DNA from: Guptibacillus algicola
GTDB lineage: Bacteria > Bacillota > Bacilli > Bacillales > Guptibacillaceae
Length of the DNA: 64,000 nt
Assembly (NCBI RefSeq): GCF_020171805.1
Contig: NZ_JAIVAF010000001.1
Span: forward strand, 1,116,001-1,180,000
Reading direction: 5' to 3'
Positions within the stretch are counted from its first letter, which is position 1. Each line of letters opens with the position of its first letter. A model generated the notes under the pieces. That model was not told the DNA's origin. It did not search any database and saw nothing but the letters and a program-made list of their open reading frames with translations. The position numbers were made by a program, and so were the translations under genes. Shown here in pieces: positions 9,400 to 19,356 of this stretch.

Positions 9400-10339
9400 G
9401 TTCCTCTATTCCTTCGATAAGGCGTGGTCCTGAACGTGTGACTAGGTCAGAGTGAACGTCAACAACCCTTTCTTCAGTCACTGCTGTTACATTCTGCCAC
9501 CCGTCTCGACTCAACACTTTCTCAACAGGTTTCTCCGTATAGTAACCGTAGGTAGTAATGATGACATCAGGGTTTGCTTTGATAATCGCTTCTTGATCTA
9601 CCTGGTTCCACCCTTCTTCATCATGGGTCACATTTTTAGCATTCATGAGCGAGAGCATTTCATCCATGAACGTGTTTTTTCCTGGTGAAAAAATTTCAGG
9701 TGCAGGCGAAACTTCTACAAAAACACTCTTTTGGTCATCTTCACTGATTGTTGAAGCTTTTGACTTCACTTCTTCAAGTTTCTTTTTCATATCTGCGATC
9801 ATCGTTTCTGCTGCTTCCGTTTCACCAGTAGCTTGACCGATCATTTCTATCGATTTATACACTTCATCAAAGCCTTTTGCATCATTTATAACGAGAACTG
9901 CGATTCCTGCATCACGCAGTTGCTGAAGACCAGCTTCTGAGTTCTTAGCACTTGATTCGTGCGCAAGTACAAGATCAGGCTTAAGGGAGATGATTTTTTC
10001 AACGTTAAATTCCATGCCGCCAATCTTCTCAATATCAGCTGCTTCTTCTGGATAGTTAGCGAAATCAGAGACACCCACCAATTCATTTCCAGCTCCAAGC
10101 GCAAAAAGTACTTCAGTATTACTAGGAATGAGAGAGACGACCTTCTCTGGATCTTCCTCAATGGCAACTTCCTTATTTAGAGCATCCGTGATTGTTACTG
10201 GGAAAGCGCTATCTTTTGAATTTTGATCTTGTTCAGCACTTGTATCACTCGCATTATTTTCTGTGTCATTTGCACCACACCCAGCAATGATTCCTGTAAC
10301 GAGTAGTAGTAAGGTAAGTAATGAATAAAGCTTTTTCAT
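9362..10339 (-). CDS. btuF: Cobalamin-binding lipoprotein BtuF
   Basis: This is the extracellular substrate-binding protein of the B12 importer, tethered to the membrane by a lipid. It begins MKKLYSLLTLLLLVTGIIAG with the lipobox cysteine at residue 21, followed by a low-complexity linker rich in D, N, S and T. The periplasmic-binding-protein fold of class III is suggested by VVSLIPSNTEVLFALGAG, LVGVSDFANYPEEA and NPDVIITTYG. It is about 325 aa. ATG at 10339 has GGAGGAGAAA upstream, so the longer frame to 10390 is rejected. It is first in the operon, downstream of the riboswitch and its terminator. Confidence 0.93.
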   Translation of the reverse strand: MKKLYSLLTLLLLVTGIIAGCGANDTENNASDTSAEQDQNSKDSAFPVTITDALNKEVAIEEDPEKVVSLIPSNTEVLFALGAGNELVGVSDFANYPEEAADIEKIGGMEFNVEKIISLKPDLVLAHESSAKNSEAGLQQLRDAGIAVLVINDAKGFDEVYKSIEMIGQATGETEAAETMIADMKKKLEEVKSKASTISEDDQKSVFVEVSPAPEIFSPGKNTFMDEMLSLMNAKNVTHDEEGWNQVDQEAIIKANPDVIITTYGYYTEKPVEKVLSRDGWQNVTAVTEERVVDVHSDLVTRSGPRLIEGIEELAKAVYPDVFAE

Positions 10340-10401
10340 GTGTATTTCTCCTCCTATTTTTAGACAATGATGAGTTGAGGTGGTAAACACCTTTCAATAA
10401 A

Positions 10402-10431
10402 ATAAAAAAATCCCCACGCACGAGCATGGAG
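10402..10431 (-). terminator. Riboswitch-controlled terminator before btuF
   Basis: On the minus strand CTCCATGC pairs with GCGTGGGG around a TCGT loop and is followed by ATTTTTTTATTTT. It lies between the cobalamin aptamer and btuF. GCACGA at about 10511-10516 in the upstream leader could pair with TCGTGC inside this hairpin as an antiterminator; that switch is inferred. Confidence 0.75.
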
Positions 10432-10523
10432 ATGGTCGAATGAAATTAGGGTTACTGAATACATAAATCTACGCCTAAAGTCCTTCGCACATCCCTATCC
10501 TCGTAGGTTGTTCGTGCTTGTAA

Positions 10524-10684
10524 TTCAGGCAGGTCTCCTGGCTTATGGTTATCGCACGCTGTTCCTTCCCATTCGAGGTGACGAACAGTGGATTTTACAG
10601 CGTACAACCATTTACAGTGGCGGGACCGCGCTGGATTTACACCAGCTTCCCTTTTAAGTCTTCATAGTGAAGACACCCGAATCA
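10524..10684 (-). ncRNA. Cobalamin riboswitch aptamer
   Basis: The minus strand carries the B12-box hallmarks in order: GGGAAGCTGGTGTAAATCC, then GCGCGGTCCCGCCACTGTAA, and at the 3' side GCCAGGAGACCTGCC (10528-10542). These match the conserved core of the adenosylcobalamin riboswitch. It precedes btuF-btuC-btuD, so ligand binding should favour the terminator at 10402-10431 and shut off uptake. The outer limits are approximate. Confidence 0.95.
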
Positions 10685-10707
10685 ATACATATGTAATTGC
10701 AAACTTC

Positions 10708-10713
10708 ATTATA
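10708..10713 (-). promoter_or_regulatory. Possible -10 box of the btu operon
   Basis: TATAAT on the minus strand lies about 25 bases before the aptamer. No convincing -35 hexamer is seen 16-18 bases upstream, so the assignment rests on position and the perfect -10. Confidence 0.4.
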
Positions 10714-10790
10714 CACGATTGTTGCGAGGGGCGGAAGAGGCTAAACCATCTTCTCTCTATAAGCTCTTTACCACCACGTAATCGTTATCA

Positions 10791-11297
10791 TCATAATCCT
10801 TTCGATTCTCTTTCTTCTTTCGTGTAAATAATCCTCATTGGATTTCCACCAACAAAAGCACCTTCCGGGACGCTTTTATGAACGAGTGTCCCAGCAGAAA
10901 CGATGGCATCATCACCAATTGTAATTCCAGGTAGCAGCGTGCTATTTGCTCCAATCATGACACGGTTCCCAATCACTACGTCTCCAAGACGATATTCATC
11001 AATCAGATATTCGTGAGCAAGTATCGTTGTATTGTACCCAACGATGGAATTCTTCCCCACTTTAATACGCTCAGGAAACATGATATCTACCATAACCATC
11101 AACGCAAAAGCTGTTTCACTTCCAATCTTCATTCCAAGAAACGTTTTATATAGCCAATTTTTCATTGGAATAAATGGCGTATACCTTGCTAATTGAATAA
11201 CGGCGAAGTTTTTCACTACTTTCCAGAATGGGACTGTTTTGTATATTTGCCACAGGGCGTTGCTTCCTTTAACAGGGTAACGCTCGGTATTCCTCAC
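10791..11297 (-). CDS. Hexapeptide-repeat acyltransferase (YvoF-like)
   Basis: This is a 168-aa left-handed beta-helix acyltransferase of the LacA/maltose O-acetyltransferase type. The C-terminal half shows the repeated hexapeptide pattern: VGKNSIVGYNTTIL, LGDVVIGNRVMIGANSTLLPGITIGDDAIVSAGTLVHKSVPEGAFVGGNPMRI in sequence blocks. The acceptor is unknown. A GTG at 11297 overlaps the ppaX stop as GTGA and has AGGAG 7 bases before. It is the last gene of the hprK-lgt-yvoD-ppaX-yvoF set, the same order as in B. subtilis. A role in envelope or sugar modification is only a guess. Confidence 0.85.
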   Translation of the reverse strand: MRNTERYPVKGSNALWQIYKTVPFWKVVKNFAVIQLARYTPFIPMKNWLYKTFLGMKIGSETAFALMVMVDIMFPERIKVGKNSIVGYNTTILAHEYLIDEYRLGDVVIGNRVMIGANSTLLPGITIGDDAIVSAGTLVHKSVPEGAFVGGNPMRIIYTKEERESKGL

Positions 11298-11938
11298 TTG
11301 TTCGCTCCTGCAATTGGAAGAATCTCTGACATATGATCAAGCATATAGTCTGGATTGTAAGAAGATAAAAACTCTCGCCCTTTAATTGTCCAAGATACAC
11401 CGACAGTCTTCACGCCTGCGTTTTGTCCAGCAAGAATATCATATTGGCTATCTCCAACCATTAATGACTTTTCTGGTGTAGACCCTAACTTTTCGATTGC
11501 AGAATTGAGCTGTTCAGGATGAGGCTTCGGATTTTCCACCTCTTCCACTGTGATCACAACAGGGAAGAACTGATCGAGCTTTGTCAGCTTTAAGCCCATC
11601 TCGACTGTGTTTCTCATTTTTGAAGTGACGATCGCCATCTTATATCCTTTTTCAGATAACGTTTTGATCGTTTCAAACACACCGTCGAATTCGGTAACAA
11701 GAAGATCATGATTCTCGATATTGTGCTCACGATAAAACTGAACCATTTCTTCCGCTCTTTCTTTATCATGCTTTTCAAACGTATGATAAAGTGGCTCCCC
11801 GATAAATCCCACAAGTTCTTCGTCTGTATACATACCTGGGTAGTAATGCTCGAAAGTATGCTTGAACGATGCCATGATTAAATCGTTCGTATTAATTAAC
11901 GTACCGTCTAAGTCAAATAGAATTGTATCAATGTTCAT
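11294..11938 (-). CDS. ppaX: Pyrophosphatase PpaX (HAD family)
   Basis: PpaX hydrolyses inorganic pyrophosphate released when HprK/P dephosphorylates Ser46-phosphorylated HPr. Haloacid dehalogenase motifs are clear: I in ILFDLDGTLINTND at the N-terminus, II in MAIVTSKMR, a Lys in ENPKPHPEQL, and IV in SLMVGDSQYDILAGQNAG. At 214 aa it has the expected size. ATG at 11938 is chosen because AAAGGAAC lies upstream at good spacing; the longer frame to 11965 lacks one. It is co-directional with hprK three genes upstream, supporting the PpaX role over other HAD phosphatases. Confidence 0.92.
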   Translation of the reverse strand: MNIDTILFDLDGTLINTNDLIMASFKHTFEHYYPGMYTDEELVGFIGEPLYHTFEKHDKERAEEMVQFYREHNIENHDLLVTEFDGVFETIKTLSEKGYKMAIVTSKMRNTVEMGLKLTKLDQFFPVVITVEEVENPKPHPEQLNSAIEKLGSTPEKSLMVGDSQYDILAGQNAGVKTVGVSWTIKGREFLSSYNPDYMLDHMSEILPIAGANK

Positions 11939-12875
11939 AAAAAGGTTCCTTTCTGTGTGACACACGTGTATCCTTTCTCTTCCAAATAATCGAAATCACC
12001 AATGTTAGTAAAACAGCTGTAATCAGTCTGACTAATAAAAGATAGATCACCGGGATGCCGAGTGGGATAAAAATCAGCGTATCCTCAATAACAGCATGAC
12101 ACGCGACAAGAAAAATAAACGCCAAATAAAGATCCTTTTTCTTAACCCCGTCTTCCTTCGCTGCCTGAATCATCACACCCGCACCGTAAGCAAGACCGAA
12201 TACAAGACCTGCAGCGAGCGTCGTCGACGTATTCTCCCTCATACCGAGACTTCTTGTGATAGGTGCCATCCACCTAGAAAAGACAGAAAGCCAAGATCGA
12301 TCCTTCATCACTTGAATAAAAATCATCAATGGAATAACGATGATCGCGAGCTGTAATATCCCAATCGAAGCTTTTTCAAGACCTTCAAGTAGAATGGCAC
12401 CCCATCCGTTAATTTCCTCGCTAGTTTGCGGTACGAAACCATAAACCGCTTGTTTTTCTCCACCTTGCCAAACGAGGTTAATGATGAATCCTGATAACAA
12501 TGCTAGACCAATCCGCACACACAAAATCACCCATAGTTTGACGCCAACCTTTGCAGCAACTCCAGATTCAATCAACAAATTGTGTGAGAAAGAGAGCATG
12601 ACGGCAAGGATAAACACCTCTTTGACGGATAGATCCAGCGTAAGAATCGCTCCAATTCCTGCATAGAGGTTCAGGAAGTTTCCGATTACGAGTGGGATGG
12701 CTGCTTCTCCTGATAGTCCGATCCACTTCATACCAGGTTCGATTACATTGATCAGCCATCCAAGTACAGGTGTATACCTTAGAATCGTAACAAGAAGAGT
12801 TATTGGGAAAATGATTTTGCCTAGCTCCCACGTTGTGTGGAGACCCGTTTTCAATCCACGTTGTAGTGTTCCCAT
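11928..12875 (-). CDS. Nucleoside-recognition (Gate) domain membrane protein, YvoD-like
   Basis: This 315-aa integral membrane protein has about eight hydrophobic segments and two copies of the Gate/nucleoside-recognition fold, at roughly residues 15-125 and 165-280, shown by the similar GVxxK..R...AxxxGLVFG-like stretches. Its substrate is not established. It corresponds by position to B. subtilis YvoD between lgt and ppaX. ATG at 12875 has AGGAGG 8 bases upstream, located just after the lgt stop. The 3' end overlaps the ppaX start by 11 bases. Confidence 0.85.
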   Translation of the reverse strand: MGTLQRGLKTGLHTTWELGKIIFPITLLVTILRYTPVLGWLINVIEPGMKWIGLSGEAAIPLVIGNFLNLYAGIGAILTLDLSVKEVFILAVMLSFSHNLLIESGVAAKVGVKLWVILCVRIGLALLSGFIINLVWQGGEKQAVYGFVPQTSEEINGWGAILLEGLEKASIGILQLAIIVIPLMIFIQVMKDRSWLSVFSRWMAPITRSLGMRENTSTTLAAGLVFGLAYGAGVMIQAAKEDGVKKKDLYLAFIFLVACHAVIEDTLIFIPLGIPVIYLLLVRLITAVLLTLVISIIWKRKDTRVSHRKEPFYEH

Positions 12876-12887
12876 CCCAACGTCCTC

Positions 12888-13700
12888 CTAGGATTTTTCG
12901 TTATAAGGCTTCGGATTTTTCTTCATCCTACGATAAACGATTATGATGATTGCACCGATGATTAGAACAACCGAAATAACCTGCGCCATTCTGAGAGATT
13001 CAGTTAACATAAGGCTATCTGTTCGTAATCCTTCTATAAAGAAGCGCCCGATTGAATACCAGATTACATAGGATAGGAAGACTTCTCCTCGTTTCACGTT
13101 TGTTCTTTGTAAGAGAATTAGAATAACAAATCCGACTAAGTTCCAAAGAGACTCATACAGAAAAGTTGGGTGATAATATGTTCCGTTGATGAACATCTGA
13201 TTCACGATAAAATCAGGAAGCATTAAATTTTCAAGAAAGCTTCTTGTTACCTCTCCGCCGTGTGCTTCCTGGTTCATAAAGTTACCCCAACGTCCAATAG
13301 CCTGACCAAGGATGATACTAGGAGCAGCAATGTCAGTGATCTTCCAGAATGATAACCCGCGCTTTCGAGTGAAAACAAGAGCGGTAATAACGGAACCGAT
13401 CAATGCACCATGAATGGCAATTCCGCCTTCCCATATCGCAAAAATGTCCCCCGGGTTATCCTTATAGTAGCCCCACTGAAAGATGACATAATAAATTCTT
13501 GCTGAAACTATGGCAATGGGCACAGCCCATAAGATTAAATCGACAAACGTTTCTTTTGGTAGTCCTTGGCGCTGTGTTTCTCTAACGGCAAGAACAAGTC
13601 CAAGATATGCCCCAAGAGCGATAATGATGCCATACCAATAGATTGAAATTGGTCCAAGTTGAACAGCAATCCGATCTAGAGGTTCTATCGTTGCTAGCAT
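12888..13700 (-). CDS. lgt: Prolipoprotein diacylglyceryl transferase Lgt
   Basis: Lgt transfers diacylglycerol from phosphatidylglycerol to the lipobox cysteine of prelipoproteins at the membrane. At 270 aa with seven hydrophobic segments it fits the family. Diagnostic stretches are [17 protein letters not shown], the signature [14 protein letters not shown] with the essential Arg and Asn, and [13 protein letters not shown]. The window itself encodes lipoprotein substrates (btuF, cccB). ATG at 13700 follows AAAGGGG. It lies between hprK and yvoD as in B. subtilis and is probably cotranscribed. Confidence 0.97.
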   Translation of the reverse strand: MLATIEPLDRIAVQLGPISIYWYGIIIALGAYLGLVLAVRETQRQGLPKETFVDLILWAVPIAIVSARIYYVIFQWGYYKDNPGDIFAIWEGGIAIHGALIGSVITALVFTRKRGLSFWKITDIAAPSIILGQAIGRWGNFMNQEAHGGEVTRSFLENLMLPDFIVNQMFINGTYYHPTFLYESLWNLVGFVILILLQRTNVKRGEVFLSYVIWYSIGRFFIEGLRTDSLMLTESLRMAQVISVVLIIGAIIIIVYRRMKKNPKPYNEKS

Positions 13701-13729
13701 GTCAGTTTCCCCTTTCTAAGTTCACTCTA

Positions 13730-14668
13730 TTAGATGCTATCGTGCTCATCTCCATCTTCAATTTCCTTCGTTAAACGCTCAGAAAATTGTTTCGCTGCGT
13801 TCATTCCCATGTTTTTCAGACGGAAGTTCATAGCCGCGACCTCAATGATGATGGCTAAATTTCGTCCAGGACGCACTGGAACCACAAGGCGAGGGACGTT
13901 AGAGTCAATAATCTTCATATGTTCTTCTTCAAGACCAAGGCGATCATATACTTTCTTAGAATCCCATAACTCAAGATTGATAACTAATGAGATCTTTTTG
14001 TAATTTCGGATTGCACCCGCACCAAACAAAGTCATCACATTGATGATCCCCAATCCTCTTATTTCAAGAAGATGTTGGATCAATTCAGGAGCACTACCAA
14101 CGAGTGTGTTCTCAGCCTCTTGTCGAATTTCTACAGAGTCATCGGCTACTAGTCTGTGACCACGCTTAACGAGTTCTAGGGCCGTCTCACTTTTTCCAAC
14201 ACCACTTGAACCTGTGATGAGAACGCCGACACCATAAATATCAACAAGTACACCGTGAATCGCAGTATTAGGAGCAAGTTGACTCTCCAGATAGTTCGTC
14301 AGTCTACTACTCAAACGAGTTGTCGTCATACTGGTACGTAGGATTGGAACGTCATTTTCTTTCGAAGAACGAATCAGCTCATCAGGCACAATCATATCTC
14401 TCGAGATCACAATACCCGGGGTTTCATCTGTACATAGTTTTTCCATACGCGCCTGTTTTTGCTCTTCAGGCAATCCATTGAAGAAAGACAGCTCAGTCTT
14501 CCCTAACAACTGCAATCTTTCAGCAGGATAATATGTAAAAAAACCAGCCATTTCAAGACCTGGACGTGAAATATCACTTGTGATGATCGGGCGATGAATC
14601 CCCTCACCACCACTTACAAGTTCAAGGCTAAATTTTTCCATTACATCTTTCATGCGAACTTTTACCAT
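13730..14668 (-). CDS. hprK: HPr kinase/phosphorylase
   Basis: HprK phosphorylates HPr on Ser46 with ATP or pyrophosphate when glycolytic intermediates are high, and removes that phosphate under starvation. It is therefore the sensor for CcpA-mediated carbon catabolite repression. The P-loop [19 protein letters not shown] lies near residues 153-170, and the signature [17 protein letters not shown] follows. The length is 312 aa. ATG at 14668 is preferred over 14671 for spacing from AAGGAGG. It is first of five genes; ppaX downstream disposes of the pyrophosphate product. Confidence 0.97.
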   Translation of the reverse strand: MVKVRMKDVMEKFSLELVSGGEGIHRPIITSDISRPGLEMAGFFTYYPAERLQLLGKTELSFFNGLPEEQKQARMEKLCTDETPGIVISRDMIVPDELIRSSKENDVPILRTSMTTTRLSSRLTNYLESQLAPNTAIHGVLVDIYGVGVLITGSSGVGKSETALELVKRGHRLVADDSVEIRQEAENTLVGSAPELIQHLLEIRGLGIINVMTLFGAGAIRNYKKISLVINLELWDSKKVYDRLGLEEEHMKIIDSNVPRLVVPVRPGRNLAIIIEVAAMNFRLKNMGMNAAKQFSERLTKEIEDGDEHDSI

Positions 14669-14717
14669 CATAAACCTCCTTGATCGAACCTTATAGTTAC
14701 ATTTTTCGCTATTTTCT

Positions 14718-14726
14718 ATTGTACCA
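14718..14726 (-). promoter_or_regulatory. Extended -10 promoter of hprK
   Basis: The minus strand reads TGGTACAAT, an extended -10 (TGn plus a good hexamer), about 50 bases upstream of hprK. The -35 region 17 bases away is poor, which is tolerated by extended -10 promoters. Confidence 0.5.
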
Positions 14727-14771
14727 TTTCACATTTGAAAGAACAGAATGATGCACCACAAAATTCTCCAA

Positions 14772-14798
14772 AAGAAAAACCGATGCTTTCGCATCGGC
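14772..14798 (-). terminator. glpD terminator
   Basis: GCCGATGC-GAAA-GCATCGGT on the minus strand is followed by TTTTTCTTTT, 8 bases after the glpD stop. It is a compact tetraloop intrinsic terminator. Confidence 0.88.
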
Positions 14799-14805
14799 GT
14801 TCTTA

Positions 14806-16476
14806 TTACGCATCAACTGGTACAACAGCATCATGAAGTTGTTGTTCGAGATCTTGCTTATGAGCTTCTTTCATTTCGTTCGACCAGTTCAAACGTTTTG
14901 CCATATATTCAATCACAGGTTCTTTCCATGTTTTCACCCATTCGATATCGAAGTATAGCGCGCTCGTTCGACGATTAAAGTAATCGAGCGGTGTTGCTAC
15001 CATTTCTTCTTCAATACCGTAGATAAGTGTTGCGAATACCTCAAGACTTAAGCCATGGAAGTTTGCTTCTGTTCCGATCGTTTCGATAATCTGGTAAATT
15101 CGCTCGATATTAGAACCGTATCTCTGAACGAGTCTGTCAGCTTCCTCTACTGATAAGCCAAGCGTTGTACCGCGGCGAACTTGCTTCGTCGCATAATCTT
15201 TGAATCCTTTGCTTCCACCAACGTCCCCTCCAGAGAGAACCATATTCTTTGTAGTGGAGCTAGGAAACTTTTTATATTTCTCATCTTTAAATTCATCAGC
15301 AACGAAGTCGACAACTTTCTCAGCCATTTTACGATAGCCAGTTAACTTGCCCCCGGCAATTGTAATTAATCCTGAGTTGGAGTGGAAGATTTCATCTTTA
15401 CGAGAAATTTCGGACGGATCCTTTCCTTCTTCATGAATAAGTGGACGTACACCCGACCAGCTAGATTCCACATCATCTTTGTCTAGTTTGATTCCTGGGA
15501 ACATATAATTAGCTGCATCGATGATATAATCGCGATCTTCAACTGTCATTTGTGGATGAACAGGATTTTTCTTGTATTCCGTGTCTGTTGTACCAATGTA
15601 TGTTTTTCCAGCTCTTGGAATAGCGAACATCATACGGCCATCTTCAAATGGTGTGTCGAAATACACAGCTTGCTGAAGTGGAAACTTACTTTCATCAAAA
15701 ACAAGATGAACTCCCTTTGTCATAAAGAGGTGTTTCCCTTTCTTAGACTGATCAAGTTCTCTGATATCATCTACCCAAGGACCCGCTGCGTTCACAATTT
15801 TTTTCGCTCGGATTTCTCGTGTCTCACCTGTAATGACATCCATTGCACGTACGCCAACGACCTTGCCATCTTCATACAAAAGCTGTTCTGCTTTTACGTA
15901 GTTAACTGCTTTCCCTCCGCGATGAACAGCCTCTTTCATCACTTCAAGAGTAAGACGGGCGTCATCAGTTCGGTATTCAACGTAATACCCTCCACCTTTT
16001 AGATCGTTCTTTCGAAGTAATGGCTCTTTTGACATTGTTTCTTTCTTAGAAAGCATGCTTCTTCTCTCTTTTCTCTTAACACCAGCAAGGCGGTCATACA
16101 ACGCAAGACCTGCACTAGTAGAGAACTTACCAAATGTCCCACCTTTGAAGATCGGTAGCAGCATCCACTCTGGAATTGAAACGTGTGGAGCATTTTCATA
16201 TACAATGGCTCGTTCTTTACCTACCTCAGCCACAAGACCAACTTCAAAGTTCTTTAAGTATCGAAGGCCTCCGTGGACAAGTTTCGTTGAACGACTTGAT
16301 GTACCTGCAGCATAATCCTGCATCTCAATAACAGCAGCATTCATTCCTCGTGATGCTGCATCAAGTAAAATACCTGAACCTGTAATACCTCCACCAATTA
16401 CTAATAGATCCAATTCTTCAGATACCATCTGATCTAAAATAACGCTTCTTTGCAATCCAGAAAATGGTTTAACCAA
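14806..16476 (-). CDS. glpD: Aerobic glycerol-3-phosphate dehydrogenase
   Basis: GlpD oxidises glycerol 3-phosphate to dihydroxyacetone phosphate at the inner face of the membrane, passing electrons from FAD to menaquinone. The dinucleotide-binding fold LLVIGGGITGSGILLDAASRG is near the N-terminus. It is followed by GTSSRSTKLVHGGLRYL, GPWVDDIRELD, SWSGVRPLIHEEGKDPSEISR and TIAGGKLTGYRKMA, all typical of the family. A TTG at 16476 is preferred since AAAGGAG lies 8 bases before it; a GTG at 16485 lies inside that site. It follows glpK but has its own leader with a GlpP-type terminator. Confidence 0.96.
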   Translation of the reverse strand: MVKPFSGLQRSVILDQMVSEELDLLVIGGGITGSGILLDAASRGMNAAVIEMQDYAAGTSSRSTKLVHGGLRYLKNFEVGLVAEVGKERAIVYENAPHVSIPEWMLLPIFKGGTFGKFSTSAGLALYDRLAGVKRKERRSMLSKKETMSKEPLLRKNDLKGGGYYVEYRTDDARLTLEVMKEAVHRGGKAVNYVKAEQLLYEDGKVVGVRAMDVITGETREIRAKKIVNAAGPWVDDIRELDQSKKGKHLFMTKGVHLVFDESKFPLQQAVYFDTPFEDGRMMFAIPRAGKTYIGTTDTEYKKNPVHPQMTVEDRDYIIDAANYMFPGIKLDKDDVESSWSGVRPLIHEEGKDPSEISRKDEIFHSNSGLITIAGGKLTGYRKMAEKVVDFVADEFKDEKYKKFPSSTTKNMVLSGGDVGGSKGFKDYATKQVRRGTTLGLSVEEADRLVQRYGSNIERIYQIIETIGTEANFHGLSLEVFATLIYGIEEEMVATPLDYFNRRTSALYFDIEWVKTWKEPVIEYMAKRLNWSNEMKEAHKQDLEQQLHDAVVPVDA

Positions 16477-16535
16477 AACGCTCACTCCTTTTATATATCT
16501 AGACTAGATCATCCATTCGTTTTAAATAGGCTCTT

Positions 16536-16634
16536 ATTACCATACCCTTCTCCATAAGGAATAAAGCATGGTAAAACTTATAAACTATACGTAGTCGAAA
16601 CAAATTTAGCGATTTAACTTTTTAATTCGCTAAA
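16536..16634 (-). repeat. Two hairpins in the glpD leader
   Basis: Downstream of the leader terminator the minus strand carries two more inverted repeats: TTTAGCGAATTAA/TTAAATCGCTAAA (16605-16634) and TTACCAT/ATGGTAA (16537-16574). Both lie between the terminator and the glpD start. They may stabilise the read-through mRNA or form part of the control region; no protein is assigned. Confidence 0.45.
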
Positions 16635-16640
16635 ACAACA

Positions 16641-16698
16641 AAAAGACCACAACATCTCAAGCCATAGTTCTCCTATGCTTGAGCGTTGTAGTCTTCTC
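16641..16698 (-). terminator. glpD leader terminator, likely GlpP target
   Basis: On the minus strand AAGACTACAACGCTCAAGCATAG pairs imperfectly with CTATGGCTTGAGATGTTGTGGTCTT and is followed by TTTTGTTGTTTT. It lies in the glpK-glpD gap, about 30 bases after a likely start site. GlpP with glycerol 3-phosphate is known to prevent termination in glp leaders of B. subtilis. It could also simply end glpK transcripts. Confidence 0.75.
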
Positions 16699-16733
16699 CT
16701 TTTCTCCGACCGCTTTACTATTAACTTATATTT

Positions 16734-16742
16734 AGTGTAGCA
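16734..16742 (-). promoter_or_regulatory. Extended -10 promoter of glpD
   Basis: The minus strand reads TGCTACACT (TGn plus a -10 hexamer), placing the start near 16727, upstream of the leader terminator. The -35 region is poor. The element supports independent transcription of glpD. Confidence 0.45.
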
Positions 16743-16772
16743 CACTTTAGTTTGAGTTGCTATTCAGAAGTG

Positions 16773-18290
<1,518 letters not shown>

Positions 18291-18317
18291 TTAATCTAGA
18301 ATAAAATTTTAGGACGA

Positions 18318-19145
18318 TTAATTTTTCGCCTTTTCACCTGAATGGATACTATCTTCTACCTTATCACCAGCATGGTAGAGGCCAAACAAAAAGATTGTGA
18401 CAAAGAGCGTTGAAAACCAGAATTCCATGCTGTAATTTGCTTCTGTCACAGACTTATAGAAGATAGCACCGTAAATGCCTCCGAAGATTGGCCCAGCTAC
18501 AGGAATCCATGCGTATCTCCAATTGGAATCACCTTTACCTGGAATAGGTAAAAAGAAATGCGCGATACGAGGACCTAAGTCCCTGGCTGGATTAATTGCA
18601 TAGCCAGTCGTTCCGCCAAGCGAAAGACCAATTGCTACGATCAAAAAGCCAACAATGAATGGATTTAACCCTTCTGTAAATTCGTTTGAACCAATTGCGA
18701 GTAGACCGCTCAGTAGCACTGCTGTTCCAATAAACTCACTTAGGAAGTTACTGAACGTATGCGGTATAGCTGGATCCGTTGAGAACACCGCCAATTTAAG
18801 CGCTTTATCTTCTTCTTTACGAAAGTGCGGAAGAAAATGAAAGTAGACGATACACCCTCCGAGAAAGGCTCCAATCATTTGTGCTGTTATGTAGCCAGGT
18901 ACCTGACTCCATGGAAAATCTCCAACCGCTGCTAACCCTAATGTTACTGCAGGGTTTACGTGAGCACCACTAACCTGTCCAGCTGCATAGACAGCCATCG
19001 CTACACCGAGTCCCCACCCAAGAGCGACAACAATCCAGCCGCCACCTTGAGCCTTTGAGTCCTTGAGGTTGACGTTAGCGACAACCCCTCCACCAAAGAT
19101 AATCAAAATCATTGTACCTAATATTTCCCCAACAAATGGAGTCAT
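18318..19145 (-). CDS. glpF: Glycerol facilitator (aquaglyceroporin)
   Basis: GlpF is a MIP-family channel for facilitated entry of glycerol. Six membrane helices and both pore NPA motifs are visible: SGAHVNPAVTLGLA near residue 65 and GYAINPARDLGPR near 185. The Asp after the second NPA is the mark of glycerol-permeable members. The ATG at 19145 is preferred to the upstream GTG (19154) because AGGTG then lies 6 bases before, and the protein starts MTPFVGE like other GlpF. It is the first gene behind the GlpP-type leader and promoter. Confidence 0.96.
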   Translation of the reverse strand: MTPFVGEILGTMILIIFGGGVVANVNLKDSKAQGGGWIVVALGWGLGVAMAVYAAGQVSGAHVNPAVTLGLAAVGDFPWSQVPGYITAQMIGAFLGGCIVYFHFLPHFRKEEDKALKLAVFSTDPAIPHTFSNFLSEFIGTAVLLSGLLAIGSNEFTEGLNPFIVGFLIVAIGLSLGGTTGYAINPARDLGPRIAHFFLPIPGKGDSNWRYAWIPVAGPIFGGIYGAIFYKSVTEANYSMEFWFSTLFVTIFLFGLYHAGDKVEDSIHSGEKAKN

Positions 19146-19238
19146 CTTTGACACCTACCATTTCTTTCTAAGTATGGTATGTTGAAATGTATTCCTACTC
19201 TCAACTATACCCTGTTTGCGCCATTTCAAAAGTAACAT

Positions 19239-19288
19239 AAAAAACCACGACAAATTTTCCTATACATCTGATAGGAATTTTGCGTGGT
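19239..19288 (-). terminator. glpF leader terminator, likely GlpP target
   Basis: On the minus strand AACCACGCAAAATTCCTAT pairs with ATAGGAAAATTTGTCGTGGTT and a TTTTTATG tract follows. It lies between the glpF promoter and glpF with no gene in front of it that would otherwise need it, which strongly suggests an attenuator read through with GlpP. The sequence GGAGAA precedes the stem as it does in the glpD leader. Confidence 0.8.
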
Positions 19289-19326
19289 TCTCCTCGTCTC
19301 CGGCACGTTGTATTAACTTACTGTTT

Positions 19327-19356
19327 ATTAAAACAAATATATGTAAGCGATGTCAA
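19327..19356 (-). promoter_or_regulatory. glpF promoter
   Basis: TTGACA (19351-19356) and TTTAAT (19327-19332) on the minus strand are 18 bases apart. The -35 hexamer overlaps the glpP stop codon, so glpF has its own promoter rather than depending on read-through from glpP. Confidence 0.7.
19342..19355. promoter_or_regulatory. cre site overlapping the glpF -35 box
   Basis: TGTAAGCGATGTCA fits the CcpA operator pattern TGWAARCGNTNNCA with one doubtful position. It covers the glpF -35 hexamer, so CcpA bound with Ser46-phosphorylated HPr would block RNA polymerase. hprK lies 5 kb away in the same window. Confidence 0.6.

Noticed and set aside
15550-16002. 150-codon open frame on the plus strand
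   Set aside because: It is antisense to the conserved core of glpD, has no ribosome site and gives a Cys/Phe/Ser-rich composition typical of a shadow frame.
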